Source: Medicago truncatula (taxonomy: Eukaryota > Streptophyta > Magnoliopsida > Fabales > Fabaceae). Taken from it: 64,000 bases of DNA. Positions 12,829 through 23,649 of the stretch are shown here, in pieces (positions within the stretch are counted from its first letter, which is position 1; the number at the start of each line of letters is the position of its first letter). A program made the position numbers and the translations under genes. The notes under the pieces were generated by a model, which was not told the DNA's origin, did not search any database, and was given only the letters and a program-made list of their open reading frames with translations. Location of the stretch: positions 41,226,755 to 41,290,754 of the forward strand of contig NC_053048.1 in the NCBI RefSeq assembly GCF_003473485.1, in the 5' to 3' direction.

Positions 12829-13461
12829 ATGATATATTTGAAACTTTTGAAATATATTGTAACAGGAGGTCATAATGCTATGCAATGTTACAAGCTCAAG
12901 AGGAATCTGTGTAAGTCACCACAATCCACTGCGAATGTTGTCCAAATCAGTACTCCTCCTTCGGAATGGCTCTTTGATTCTGAAGCATCTCACCATATTA
13001 CAAATGGCTTAAATAATCTCTTCATCAAGAATGATAACACTTGTTCTAATCAGTTGCATGTTGCCAATAGTAATAAACTTCATATATCTCATTTCAGATG
13101 TATCATTATTCCTACTAATCGCAAACCTCTAAAATTATTGAATGTCTTGCGTGTCCTTGAAGTCACACAAAATTTAGTTTCAGTTTCACAATTATGTGAA
13201 TCTAACAACGTGTCTATTGAATTTTTTTTCCTTGGCATTTTGAGGTAAAGGATATGAGCACGGGGGAGGTTATGTTGTGCGGGTTGAATGATGGAAATGT
13301 CTATAAACTCCCTTCCTTTCACTCACCTCAGTCTTTCCATCTCGCACTCCCACATGGATTTTCATGGGCAATCTTCCAAATGCTTTCTTTGTTTAGAAAA
13401 TAAAATCCACAAGCTTCCCTTTAGTAGCTCAACCTTAGTTAGTTCTAAGCCTTTGCATTTT
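12829..13461 (+). mobile_element. Ty1/copia pol fragment (zinc knuckle end, protease, GAG pre-integrase)
   Basis: The frame from 12829 reads GGHNAMQCYKLK (end of a gag zinc knuckle), then EWLFDSEASHHIT, which corresponds to the copia protease motif D-S-G-A-S-x-H with Gly changed to Glu. It continues through LLNVLRVLEVTQNLVSVSQL, typical of the region before the GAG pre-integrase domain. A frameshift at about 13240 moves the rest to other frames; CFLCLENKIHKLPFSSST near 13380-13440 is the beginning of the integrase zinc finger. The fragment stops abruptly at about 13461, where arabinofuranosidase sequence starts. Confidence 0.75.
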
Positions 13462-14290
13462 AAGGAATGCATTTCAAAAGGAAAGAGGCCAGTAGACCTT
13501 AGCAGGAAAGACCAGGGCACTTCGGTAATGTATGGAAGTACTAGACTGATGATGGACTTGGCCATTATGAGTTTCTCCAAGTAAGTGCCTCTTTCCAACT
13601 ATTAATTTCGAAGATTTTATGTTCATATTTAGTTAAACGTGCTCTCATTTTGGGCTATGCAACTATCATAATATATACTATTATCGTTGTTGAACTGCTA
13701 TCAGAGGATTTGAGTTCTTTACCAATATGGGTATTTAATCTGTGTCTGTTTCCTAATTGAAATGTTTCATTGTAGGTGTCAGCAATAATGATGAAATTGG
13801 TACATCCTATGTCATACCTTTGTGCAAGTACATATCTCTCTCTTCATTTTTATTTATATTATTACTCTATCTTTTTCTGTTAATGAAAGTTGGCTTAAGA
13901 ATCTTGAAATCTTGATGACAGGAAGCCCTTGACGGACTTGAGTTTGCGAGAGGTGCTCCGACTTCAAAATGTGATTGTGGAAAAAAGAATTATTGTGATG
14001 TGTGTTTTTCTTATGTATTTCTTTTGAAGATAATGTGATTGTTCTTTGCTAAGATATATTAACACTTCAAATTAAGTTCAGGATTTTGTTCTTTTCTTCT
14101 TCTAATTGAATCAAAGTAATATGATGCCCTTCTTTTTCTGTTAAATCTTTTGACTGACCAAGAAACTACATGAAATTCTATGATGCAATAAGACGTGCTT
14201 ATCATGATATCCAAATTATCTCAAATTGTGATTGTGATAGTTCTTCAAGACCACTAGATCACCCGACTATATGTATGATTATCATGTAAT
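13462..14290 (+). pseudogene. Arabinofuranosidase fragment, broken (GH51 exons 7-11 region)
   Basis: Recognisable remnants appear in gene order: AAGGAATGCATTTC and GATGATGGACTTGG (exon 7), LPIWVFN (exon 8), a GTGTCAGCAATAATGATGAAA stretch (exon 9), EALDGLEFARGAPTSK (exon 10, then disrupted), and NYMKFYDAIRRAYHDIQIIS followed by PLDHP (exon 11). Frames are shifted and the IGNED acid/base segment is missing, so no enzyme can be made. It is bounded by copia sequence on the left and phosphatase-like sequence on the right. Confidence 0.8.
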
Positions 14291-14308
14291 ATATCTTATC
14301 TAAGGAGG

Positions 14309-15815
14309 AGGAGGAGGAGGAGAGTCTTTCTCAAGCCAAAGAAGAAGAAGTTGCTTGTATTGAACCTGAATGGTTTTCTGCTCCACCGATCTATTCACAC
14401 TTTCCGTTTCACAGATCAGGGATGCTGTCCTAATCCCATTCTAAAGTCTCGAACAGCTGATCAAATATATCTTAACTTTCTCCGTGAGTAACATTTGCTT
14501 AAACTCAAACTCAAACATGCATTATTATGATATTTGGAAATTTCTTTTTATCATATGCTTAATGATTATATTGTAAATTGTGTGATTCAGTTTTCAAGAG
14601 GCCATTTAGTGAAGAATTTATGAAATTCTGCTTAGAAAGATTTGAAGTTGGGATTTGGACTTGTGCAAAGAAGTGAGTAATTAACATTATTCTCACTTTT
14701 CCCTTTTTAATTTTCTTCTTTATGAATTTGATTGATTATATATATGGTGTTTTGTTACATTGTTAACACTTTTACTACACTTTTACTACAGGATTAATGT
14801 TGACGGTGCTTTAACTTTTGCTATTGGAGAAGAATCCAAAAATAAGCTGCTATTTGTTTGGGTACATTTTCTTGAAGTGTTCCTTTTTTTTCTTTTTGCA
14901 ATTTGTATATATAAATCTTGTTCGTTTATTTTGTGTGCTTCAAAAACTTTTTGTATAGGATCAAAGTGATTGTACCGATTCTCTTGCCATGTATTCAAAG
15001 GAGAATAAAGAGAAGCCTCTTTTCTTCAAGGAGCTAAATAAAGTGTGGAATAAAGTCAAGAAAGGAGGTCCATATTCTGCTTCTAATACTTTGATGATTG
15101 ATGACAAACCATACAAGCTTAATCCGGTAATTCAAAGTTCATTCTATTTAATTTTATAATATGGTTTTTATTCAAATGTTAACAATTTTCATAACTTCAT
15201 ATTGCAGCCAAATACAACAATTTTTGTCAAGTCATATGACATAGAGAACAGAGGACAATGCACTTGGTGAAAGCATATATTTATGTATTTTTATTCATTT
15301 TAGATATTTGGTGCATTTAATTTTATTAAGGCTTAAATATGTCCTTCGTCCCTGCAAATATAGGTCATTTGAATTTTCGTCTTTGAAGTTACTAATCCTT
15401 CCAATCTACCCCTGCAAATATTAATCATTTGACTTTTGATCTTAGGTTTTTTTGCTGAGGTGGGCTGTCATTAGCGACGTGGTGCCCATGTGGCAAGTGA
15501 TGATTGGGCGAGGTGGTTTGCTTAAATAGGTCTTTCATCCCTGCAAATATAGGTCATTTGAATTTTCGTCCCTGAAGTTACTAATCAGATGTAATTAGAA
15601 CCAAAAGTCAAATGATTAATATTTGCAGGGGCAGATTGAAAGAATTAGTAACTTCAGGGACGAAAATTCAAATGATCTATATTTGCAGGGATGAAAGTCC
15701 TATTTAAGCCTTTTATTAATGTAAGTTCTTTTGATGGGTATAGATCCAAATGGTGAACTTTGTGAGTACTTGAAAGGAGTAGATGAAGCTGAACATGTTC
15801 AATCTTTTGTGAAGA
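14309..15815 (+). pseudogene. FCP1/NIF-type HAD phosphatase-like pseudogene
   Basis: Exon-like blocks at about 14331-14483, 14591-14672, 14792-14861, 14959-15126 and 15208-15266 join in frame with consensus splice sites. They spell a plant FCP1-homology protein: KKKKLLVLNLNGFLLHRS, RPFSEEFMKFCLERFEVGIW, LLFVWDQSDCTDS, FFKELNKVWNKVKKGGPYSA and LMIDDKPYKLNP. The final block near 15744 (DPNGELCEYLKG) cannot be joined in frame; the obvious junction creates TGA. The catalytic D-x-D-G motif reads N-L-N-G, so the nucleophile Asp is gone. No start codon or 5' exon is seen; the block begins directly after the arabinofuranosidase fragment, and the usual C-terminal tail is absent. A MITE sits in the last intron. 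It is most likely a transposed, dead gene piece. Confidence 0.7.
15330..15710. mobile_element. MULE-type MITE with perfect 9-bp target duplication
   Basis: Terminal inverted repeats of about 70 bp begin GGCTTAAATA. The flanks carry the 9-bp duplication TTTTATTAA at 15321-15329 and 15711-15719. Nine base pairs is the Mutator superfamily signature. The left TIR sequence is repeated internally at about 15519-15588. There is no coding capacity. Confidence 0.85.
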
Positions 15816-15829
15816 AAATCAGATTTTTC

Positions 15830-17160
15830 TTCCTTCTCTCTCTCTACTTCCATCGCCCCTTCCTTTCTTTCTCACCAATCCACCAAAATTCATCATTTCT
15901 TCATGAGATTTTTTGCAAGCTTTGCTATTTTCTTGAGCTTTGGAAGACATAGGGCCTTTAAGCAACTTGCTGCTCCTATTTTTCTTCTTTGAAGAAATTC
16001 ATTCAAGTGATTCTAGCATGGGTTGAAGAAGTTAGAGCTAAGATGGTAATCATGTAGTGAAAATTGAAGCTTTGTGTTGTGTTTGAAGCATTAGAGATAA
16101 GCTTGAGCAAGAAACAAGGATATTGAAGCTAGGGTTTGGCTTGGCAAGAAGATTGAAGCAAGGGCTGACTGTAAGTATAAGTGATTCATAGCTTAAGTTG
16201 TGGTTAAGTTGCCATGAGTTGTTCCAATAGTTGCTATAATTGATTATTGAGTGGAACAATTTAAATTTCGATGTAAGTGGTCTAGGAGATGTGTATATAT
16301 GTTTAGTTTGATTCTGGAAAATTTGAATTGAAATGGAATTGTTTAGAGGTCATAAGCTGTCAGTTAAGCTGTTATGGAAATTTTGTCTTAAATGACTAAG
16401 CTGTTGATCAATTTGCTGTAAAAGTGATTCTTAGGGATGATTATACATTTTGGAACTGTTGTGTTAATGTTTGGGTCGAACTTAATTTGATAGAAGCCAT
16501 AAGTTTTTAATTAAGCTGTTTGGATAAAAGCTTAAGTTGGAATTTGAGCCGTTTCAGGTATAGTTTTGTGATGACCAACTTAGGGGAGGTATATTATATT
16601 GGTATATGAGTAACGGTAAAATGATAAGCTGTTTTATTAGTGACAAAAGTGCTTAAGTGGCCAAACAGTGAACTTCTGGTGCAGAGACTGAAATGAGAAT
16701 TTTTGTACATGCTGGTCAATGAAGTAAGAGGGGAACACAAGTGAGTTGAGATGTTTCAAAAAGGGTAAAAACTATAAGCTAGGGCATAAGTTGTTTTGGA
16801 AAAGTGATTATGGAGTTTGGAGATCGCAAAAGCTGCAGATTGTTGATCAGATGCTTTGCAAGTTTTTCCAAAAGTATTTCAAGGTGAGTTCCTTAGTTAG
16901 TTAGCTCTCCCTTTGGGTAGTTTGAATCATGTCATTGAAATGATGTTATTTACTTTTACTCAATACAATCGAGGTTTTAATGGTTATGCAAAGTCATGAT
17001 AATGTGAACGAAATTGTATATGATATGAATGTTATGACAGTATTGATCATGTGAATTGGTTCTAGCATTAAAACACTAAGCAAGACAATTGATGTATATA
17101 ATTATATAAATTATTTGAAAGAAAAATTGAAATGAGTAACCTGCTCAAAGAAAAAAATAA
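15830..17160. other. No gene recognised
   Basis: The stretch is rich in AAGCTGTT and ATAAGCT words and has no exon structure I recognise. The start (15830-15900) is pyrimidine-rich with C/T runs. It may be the untranslated part of a retrotransposon, but no LTR pair is visible. Confidence 0.35.
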
Positions 17161-17416
17161 TAGTAAAAAAATGTGAAAATCCGTTTGCTACAACGAAGAG
17201 ATAATGTAGCCTATGAGGTACGGCTCATAGTAAAAAAAATGTGAAACCGTTTGCTACAACGAAGAGATAATGTAGCCTATGAGGTACGGCTCATAGTAAA
17301 AAATGTGAAAACTCCGTTTGCTACAACGAAGAGATAATGTAGTCTATGAAGTACGGCTCATAGTAACAAATGTGAAAATGTTACCGTCGCTACAACGAAA
17401 AGATAATATGATCTAT
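17161..17416. repeat. 66-67 bp tandem repeat, almost four copies
   Basis: Units begin TAGTAAAAAAATGTGAAAA at 17161, 17228, 17294 and 17361 (spacing 67, 66, 67). Each contains GCTACAACGAAGAGATAATG and CTATGAGGTACGGCTCA; the fourth unit diverges after the first third. A related word, GTAGCCTACGAGGTA, appears at about 22060. Confidence 0.9.
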
Positions 17417-17558
17417 ACGCACATGGTGAGATATATAATTAATGACATGAATTTTAAGTTAAGAATTTTGATTATGATTATAAGTACTTGTATGAATAAG
17501 AATATGACATTATGATAGAGTCGTGATAGTATTCTAGGTTGAGATTATGAGATCCCTG

Positions 17559-18350
17559 TAAAAAAAAACTTTGAAATACATGCCTGTAAAAAAAAAAAAT
17601 GTTTGAAAAAGGTCCCTAGCCCTACTTCATGTCTGACTTGACATGTTATCCGCCACGTGGTAGTTGCTGACTGTGCAACTTTTGCCACGTGGCAGTTCAC
17701 GTAATTAAAAAAATAAAATACAATTCTGAAAATTATTTTTTTTAATTTAAAAAACCTGAAAATAAATTTAAAAATCATAAAATATTTCCGAAAAAAAAAC
17801 TTTGAAAATTAAAATTTTCGAAAACTTGATTTTTTTTACATAAAAACTATTAAAATTAAAAAATTTGAAAAAAATGTGAAAATTAAATTTTTGAAAAATA
17901 GATTTTTTTTTTTAATTTGAAAATTATATATTACAATTTTTTTCGAAAATAATGCAATTATATTTTAAAAAGTTATAAATTTAAATTTTTTGAAAATAAA
18001 TTATAATTTAAAAAAAAATCTAATTTCTTGTTCTTTTACGAAAATTTTAATTTTAAAAAATAAATTATCTATTTTTTCAGAAATTTCTGAATATATATCA
18101 TTTTGAAAATTATACAAAAAAATAAATCAGAAAATTATTTTAATATTTAAAAAAAATCAGATTTTTTAAATTTATTTTATTATTTTTTAATTTTAAAAAC
18201 AATTTTCAGAATTATTTTTTAAAAAAAAAATTAATATTATGTGGCACGTCACGTGGCCAAAACCATGTCAAATCAGCTGAATAGTGGGGCCGGAGACCTT
18301 TTTCAAACAATTTTTTTTACAGGGATGTATTTCAAAGTTTTTTTTTTTAC
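17559..18350. mobile_element. AT-rich element with about 105-bp terminal inverted repeats
   Basis: The left end GTAAAAAAAAACTTTGAAAT, a second CCTGTAAAAA word and GTTTGAAAAAGGTC are mirrored at 18235-18350. The interior is extremely AT-rich with no open frame. No target duplication is clear, so the superfamily is unknown. Confidence 0.65.
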
Positions 18351-18360
18351 ATTTATTGAA

Positions 18361-19695
18361 TAATTTTTTTGGGGTGGGAGTGAGAATTGTAGAAAAATTA
18401 CTTGGATAGGTTGGGATACATTGTGTTCTAAAACGGAGCATGGAGGTTTGGGGGTTAGGAGATTGAAGGAGTTTAATATTGCTTTACTAGGTAAATGGTG
18501 TTGGGTGATGTTAGTTGATAGAGAAGGGTTGTGGTATCAGGTTTTAGTCACCCGTTATGGCAAAGTAGGTGGGAGGTTGGAGGTGGGGGGCCGGAGTGTT
18601 TCTTTGTGGTGGCGGGAGGTAGGCAGGATCCGTGATGGTGCTGGTGACTTAGGTGGCGGGTGGTTCGGTGATAGTGTTAGACGGAGGGTGGGTGATGGTA
18701 CTGCGACGTTGTTCTGGTCGCATAGGTGGATTGGAGGTTCTCCGCTTTGTGTGCGATTTCCCCGCTTGTTTGACTTAGCAGAGAACAAAACCATTACGGT
18801 AGCCTCTTTGTTCTCTTTGGGTACGGAGCAGGAGGGGGAGGGGTGGAGATGGAGGTGTAGACTTTGGGCGTGAGAGGAGCTTTTACTAGAGGAGTGTAGG
18901 GCGTTACTATTTGATATCTCTTTGGTTCCTAATGTTTCAGATACTTGGGAGTGGCTTCCGGATACTGCAGAGGGATATTCTGTGAGAGGTGCCTATGATT
19001 TGTTGACGATAGGGGAGGATTCTCATATGGGATTACCTTTTGAGTTGGTGTGGCATCCTCAGGTTCCTTTGAAGTTTTCAGCTTTTGCGTGGCGGCTTAT
19101 TCGAGATCGATTACCAACGAAAGCTAACCTGGCGACTCGTGGTGTTATTTCCGCAAATGATATCTTTTGTGTGTCTGGTTGCGGTTATGTGGAGACAGCT
19201 GATCATTTATTTTTATCTTGTAATACGTTTGCATCTTTGTGGCAGCAGGTGCGTGATTGGATTGGTATTTTAGGAGTGGACCCTATTATCATTACAAATC
19301 ATCTGGTGCAGTTTACTCATTTGGCAGGTGTTGGTAAAACTAAAAGATCGTTCTTACAACTTATTTGGCTTTTGTGTTCTTGGGTTTTGTGGAGTGAACG
19401 TAACAACCGTCTTTTCAATAATTCCGTTAATCTTGTCCCTCAATTGTTAAATAAGGTTAAATTGTTATCTTTTGGGTGGCTGAAAGCTAAAAATGTTGTG
19501 TTTGTTTATGGTACGCAGAGATGGTGGTCATACCATTTTGCTTGTTTAGGCTTGGCTAGCTAGTGTTATCTCTGGTTGTTGTATTCTTTAAACTCTTGTA
19601 ACTTTTAGTGGTTTCCTAGGCACACCTTGTGCTTGGGAACTGCTGTTTGGTGTGTTATTTAATTCCATTTTGATTTCTTCAACAAAACAAAAAAA
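18361..19695 (+). mobile_element. 5'-truncated LINE (L1-type) with reverse-transcriptase zinc-binding domain
   Basis: A frame from 18361 to the TAG at 19561 is open except for one TGA at 18871-18873. It starts late in the reverse-transcriptase ORF (KTEHGGLGVRRLKEFNIALL) and contains the zf-RVT domain: VWHPQVPLKFSAFAWRLIRD, LPTKANL, CxxxGCGYVETADHLFLSC. The downstream 3' UTR is short and ends in an A-rich tail (AACAAAACAAAAAAA) near 19695. It lacks endonuclease and most of the polymerase. The higher GC than its surroundings suggests a fairly recent insertion. Confidence 0.85.
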
Positions 19696-19698
19696 TTA

Positions 19699-19755
19699 CA
19701 GGGACGAAAATCAAAATTGAACCAAATTATAGAGATGATTATCATATTTAAGCCA
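19699..19755. mobile_element. Orphan right end of a GGCTTAAATATG-type MULE
   Basis: CAGGGACGAAAATC at the left and CATATTTAAGCC at the right match the terminal repeat of the element at 15330. The matching left end is not seen; the LINE's A-tail abuts this piece. It is probably the remnant of an element disrupted by the LINE. Confidence 0.45.
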
Positions 19756-20039
19756 ATATAAAATGACAAAAATACATTAATGCTTTTAGTGTAATATAAA
19801 ATAAAGGTAAATTTTGAAATGGTAAAAACTATAAAAAATAAAAATATAAAATAAAATAAAATAAAAAAAGCTTTAAGTTTAAACGTTAATTTAATTAGCA
19901 TCTAGAGAAAAGCTATAAGCTATTAAACGAATTAGTTAGCTTAAACTTATAGCTTTTTTATGTTAGTGAGAAAAGCTTGTTTGTGATACCAACCATAGCT
20001 TTAGTGTGTATATCTAGTTTTGATACACTTTTTTTTTTT

Positions 20040-22043
20040 GGTTAATATGTCTTTACCCCCCTGTAATTTGGGCGAGTTTCGGTTTTTCCCCTGTAAAAAA
20101 ATAAGTTTAGATTATGTTCCTGAAATATGAAGATTCCTTCGAAAACCTCCCTGATTTTGTCCCCTTCCTCTCTTTTTTCTCCTTTTTTCAAAGCATTTTC
20201 CTTACACACAGTCCTTACCCTATAACTCTCATTTTTTTCAAAGCTAATTTCATACCCATTAAGTACATTCCACTCTATCATTGCATCCTTGAACTCTCTT
20301 AATGAATTAAATTACATGCCTAACCTAAACTAATAGTTCTTGTTTAATTGCTCCCTTCTAAACTTTTCATACCTAATTCCTCCCTCATGGTCAGACTCCT
20401 CTGGATCTGAGCTATCTAACTCCTCACTTAAGTATTCCTCAAATGGTTCCACCATAACAGCCTTTCCCTTTTCCTTACATAAGTTTTGCTTCTTGTCTGC
20501 TTCAACCAAAGGAGTCTTGCCCTTTCCCTTATTTAAGTTTTTTTTTTTCTTTTTGTCTGCTTCAACCAAAGGAGCCTTGCCCTGTCCCTTTGACTTACTT
20601 CTAGTGCAGAGACTACTACCTGACTTCTTCATATTGCCTATTAACAACTTCTCTGTAGGGACTTCTTCATTTTCAACAACATCAAACCCATCATCTAGTG
20701 CAGTAGCTCTCTCATTTTCACTGTCATCTAGTTCCACATCATCACTGTTATAACCACTATCCTCCACATCAGAGTTACACTTCATATCAAAACAAACAGG
20801 TTCCCTGAATTCCAAGTCTCTTTCCAAGGCATGTTGTTGATTATGCTCTAAGTATAAATGTCCATCAACTTCATTTCCAATAGCCCTTATAGCAACTTCT
20901 GCAGCAAGATGATCAACATAAATTTGAAAAAACTTACCATTTTTATCTTCAACTGCACCCCAAATCCTGTAATGTTGTTTATCATAGCCCCAACCAGTTA
21001 CAATCTCATCAATTGCATCCATACCCCAAGTCTGCAAGTCTATATCACTTACTATTGTTTGCTTTCCACCTCTATAGAACAAGACATCATCTCTAACAAA
21101 TTCACCACCGTGATGAAAGATACAATTGAACAACATTTTTTCCTGCAAAAAAATTTGACCAATCAAAGTTAGACACGTGTAAGTGTGGGCCCCACACACA
21201 AACCCCCCACAGTCAGCAAAGCAAATTCCTCTCTTAGGAATAAAAAACCGTAAACGACAACACCCTACAAGACAAAAATCTATGCAAAGATATGATTTTT
21301 AAATCCATTAATAGGATCACGGCAGCTAAAAACAACCCACTTTGTTTAAATCCATGCAAACATATGTTTATTAAAGCCTTCAAACAATGAAGAAGGATAA
21401 AGAGAAAGAAAGAAACTTACTGAAGCTTTTCCACTATCTTTGTTCATTTTCGCATCCGCTACGACCCTCTTTCCTCCGTCTTCTATGCTTATCTTCTTCT
21501 TCGCATCGTTCCCGTTCTTCCGATTTTTCTTTTCCGTAACGACCTTCTTCTTCTTCGCGTTCTTCGAGTTCGTCATCTTCTTCTGGGTTTCGATTTCGAT
21601 TCGATTCTAACTTAGGGTTTCGTTTTTTGGTGAGAGATTTCAGAGATTGAGTATGGGTTTAGAAAATGGGAGATGAAAGTGTGAAGTGTTTGTGTTTTGT
21701 TAGGGTTGAAAACGAAAAAAAGGAAGTGACTTTCTATTTTTTCTGATTTTTTTTTAAAAAGTTTTAAAATTTTTAATGTTTTTTTTAATTATTAAAATTA
21801 TTTTAATTACAAAAAACGAAATAGTGATGTGGTTGTCAAATACACACGTGTCAGGCAAAAAAAAATTAAAACAATAAATAAATACACAGTGGCGTGCCAC
21901 GTCATCAGCTAGAGTGTGTCAAATGGGATCAGGGGGTTTTCGAAGGAATCTTCATATTTCAGGGACAGAATCTAAACTTATTTTTTTACAGGGGGGAAAA
22001 CCGGAACTCGCCCAAATTACAGGAAGGTAAAGACATATTAACC
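20040..22043. mobile_element. Mutator-like element, 2.0 kb, long near-identical TIRs
   Basis: TIRs of about 115 bp (20040-20155 and 21929-22043) begin GGTTAATATGTCTTTAC and stay nearly identical, through GTAATTTGGGCGAGTT and ATATGAAGATTCCTTCGA. Both flanks are T runs (C followed by 11 or 12 T), so a 9-bp poly-T target duplication is compatible but cannot be proved. The element carries the two-exon gene on its minus strand and no recognisable transposase catalytic or SWIM domain, so it is probably non-autonomous. Confidence 0.8.
20330..21576 (-). CDS. MULE-borne PB1-like (MuDR N-terminal) protein, two exons
   Basis: Exon 1 (21576-21421) encodes a Lys-rich leader, MTNSKNAKKKKVVTEKK and onward. 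Its donor GTAAGT and the acceptor TTTGCAG join it in frame to exon 2 (21142-20330), giving 322 aa. Exon 2 starts EKMLFNCIFHHGGEFVRDD and contains the HHGG, YRGGK and W-G-Y-D blocks typical of the PB1-like domain at the N-terminus of plant MuDR transposases. An acidic stretch follows, then three basic repeats of the type KGxGKxPLVEADKK and an acidic C-terminus. The MULE catalytic domain is missing. Nuclear targeting is likely from the basic repeats. The gene lies wholly between the TIRs. Its function is unknown: a truncated transposase accessory, or a captured and re-used domain. Confidence 0.65.
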
Positions 22044-22056
22044 CTTTTTTTTTTTT

Positions 22057-23500
22057 AACGTAGCCTACGAGGTATTACTCTAACATCCCGTCTTTTATCA
22101 TACATTATTTATAATTAATTGCATAAACCATATCTAATCTAATCAATTAAAAAGTTTGTATTTTAATCAAATTAAACAAGATGAGTTTAAAAACACTCTT
22201 TTCATTTTCCAACCTTTTCTTCAATGTAGGTACCCTTATAAATTTTGAAAGGGTTCAACTTTAAATTAGCCGATGATTCGGCTAATAACTCTCAATCGTG
22301 ATTCCTTTTTTGCTTTAAACAAATAAAGAAGGAATTTTGACTCTCGGTTATGGGTTTCTTAACTTCTCCAAAGAGTGTTGAGTAATATAGTTTGTTATTT
22401 TTTATGAGCTACTAAACTAATGAAAACTTAAGTAAATGTAAAACAGAAAGATAAATAATATATTGCGAGAAAATGACAAGTTTGATTAATGTGTGTCGAA
22501 AATAAAATGTACAGTGTGTATTTATAGGCAAAATTAATCCTAATGGTCAAAACAGTGTGGCCTAATAACAAATTTAGTTCTGAGTCACCTTAATCGACTA
22601 TTTTCGTGAGTGGTGCGTGTTTCTGTCCATTACTCAAAATATGTGGCGCCTCATGTTTGACCTGACTTCCTATCTCATGGCATTACCATTCCTCTTATCT
22701 ACACGTGTGTTACCACCTCTGATCATGCTCCATGAAATAAATAGTCGTTTCGATATGTGGCATTAAAAATATGAAACACAAATCATATTGTTGAAATGTT
22801 AAGTCCCCTCGACCTTTGACCAATTTGAGCAAACCAAACAACCTTCGTGAATCTTAATAGATTTAAGAAAGATTCATATAATTTGTATTTGGTTGTTATT
22901 AACTCAACTAATCTTCATTCAGTTACTTGACCATCAGTTAAACCTAATTTGGCCGATGGCCGCTCAAATTATTTTCATGTGTAAACAGAAAGTAAGATAA
23001 ATATTTGTAAGAGAAATTCTAGTAATAGTTTTTTTTACTTGTTGGTTAATTTTTCATTGTTTTGAAAAGTCAGAACATTTTCATTTCTTAAAGAAGTTGA
23101 TATAAGCATAGGTGATTAAAGGAGTTGAGGAGTCAAAGTTCAAGGTTCAAGTACGGACAATGAAAAAAATAATAACATAACATTTAACGTACTAACATTT
23201 GTTATTAACAAAAAAATTATATAAACATGAGTGATCAATCTATGAATCGAGCGTGTAAACTAATTTTTAAAAAATTAGATCATGAACTAAAGAATATATA
23301 TTGAAGAGCTGGTGTGTAAAAAAAAATGTGTTGTTCTCTCAAAAAAAAAAAATTGTTGTTATTATTTTTATCTTCTAAATTATTACTTAATTTTACTGAC
23401 ACAAATTAAACAAGGAAAAGGTAAGTGTAAGTGCAAATAGAAAGCAAATGATCCATAGAATTCGCATCTTCATGACATGTACGATGTAAACTCTAGCTCA
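22057..23500. other. 5' flank of arabinofuranosidase copy 3, duplicated sequence, no gene
   Basis: From about 22230 the sequence follows the same order as 5200-6300 upstream of copy 2: GCCGATGATTCGGCTAATAA, GCGAGAAAATGACAAGTTTG, TATTTATAGGCAAA, TGGTCAAAACA and CATTACCATTCCTCT. It therefore belongs to the tandem duplication. The first bases (22057-22110) echo the 66-67-bp repeat at 17161. No coding sequence is seen. Confidence 0.6.
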
Positions 23501-23510
23501 CTCAAATGTA

Positions 23511-23587
23511 CTAATGACTCGGGTTTTTGCTATTTTTAGCCATGTCTATTTTTTCACATTAATAGCATCAAGTGTGTCTTATAAATA
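23511..23587 (+). promoter_or_regulatory. Putative promoter of arabinofuranosidase copy 3
   Basis: A single CTAATGACTCGGGTTTTTGC block is followed by TATAAATA at 23580-23587, about 63 bp before the ATG. Its arrangement parallels copy 2, where the block is doubled. Confidence 0.5.
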
Positions 23588-23649
23588 CAAACCAAAAAGA
23601 AAACAAAAAACAACACAACACAAAGAAGTTAAAGGGTTTGCTTATACAA

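Noticed and set aside
17161-17416. Tandem 66-67-bp units as a CRISPR-like array
   Set aside because: The units are contiguous with no unique spacers, in a plant genome; it is a minisatellite.
20340-20753. Ser/Phe-rich open frame on the plus strand
   Set aside because: It is the antisense shadow of the repetitive Lys/Glu-rich exon of the MULE-borne gene.
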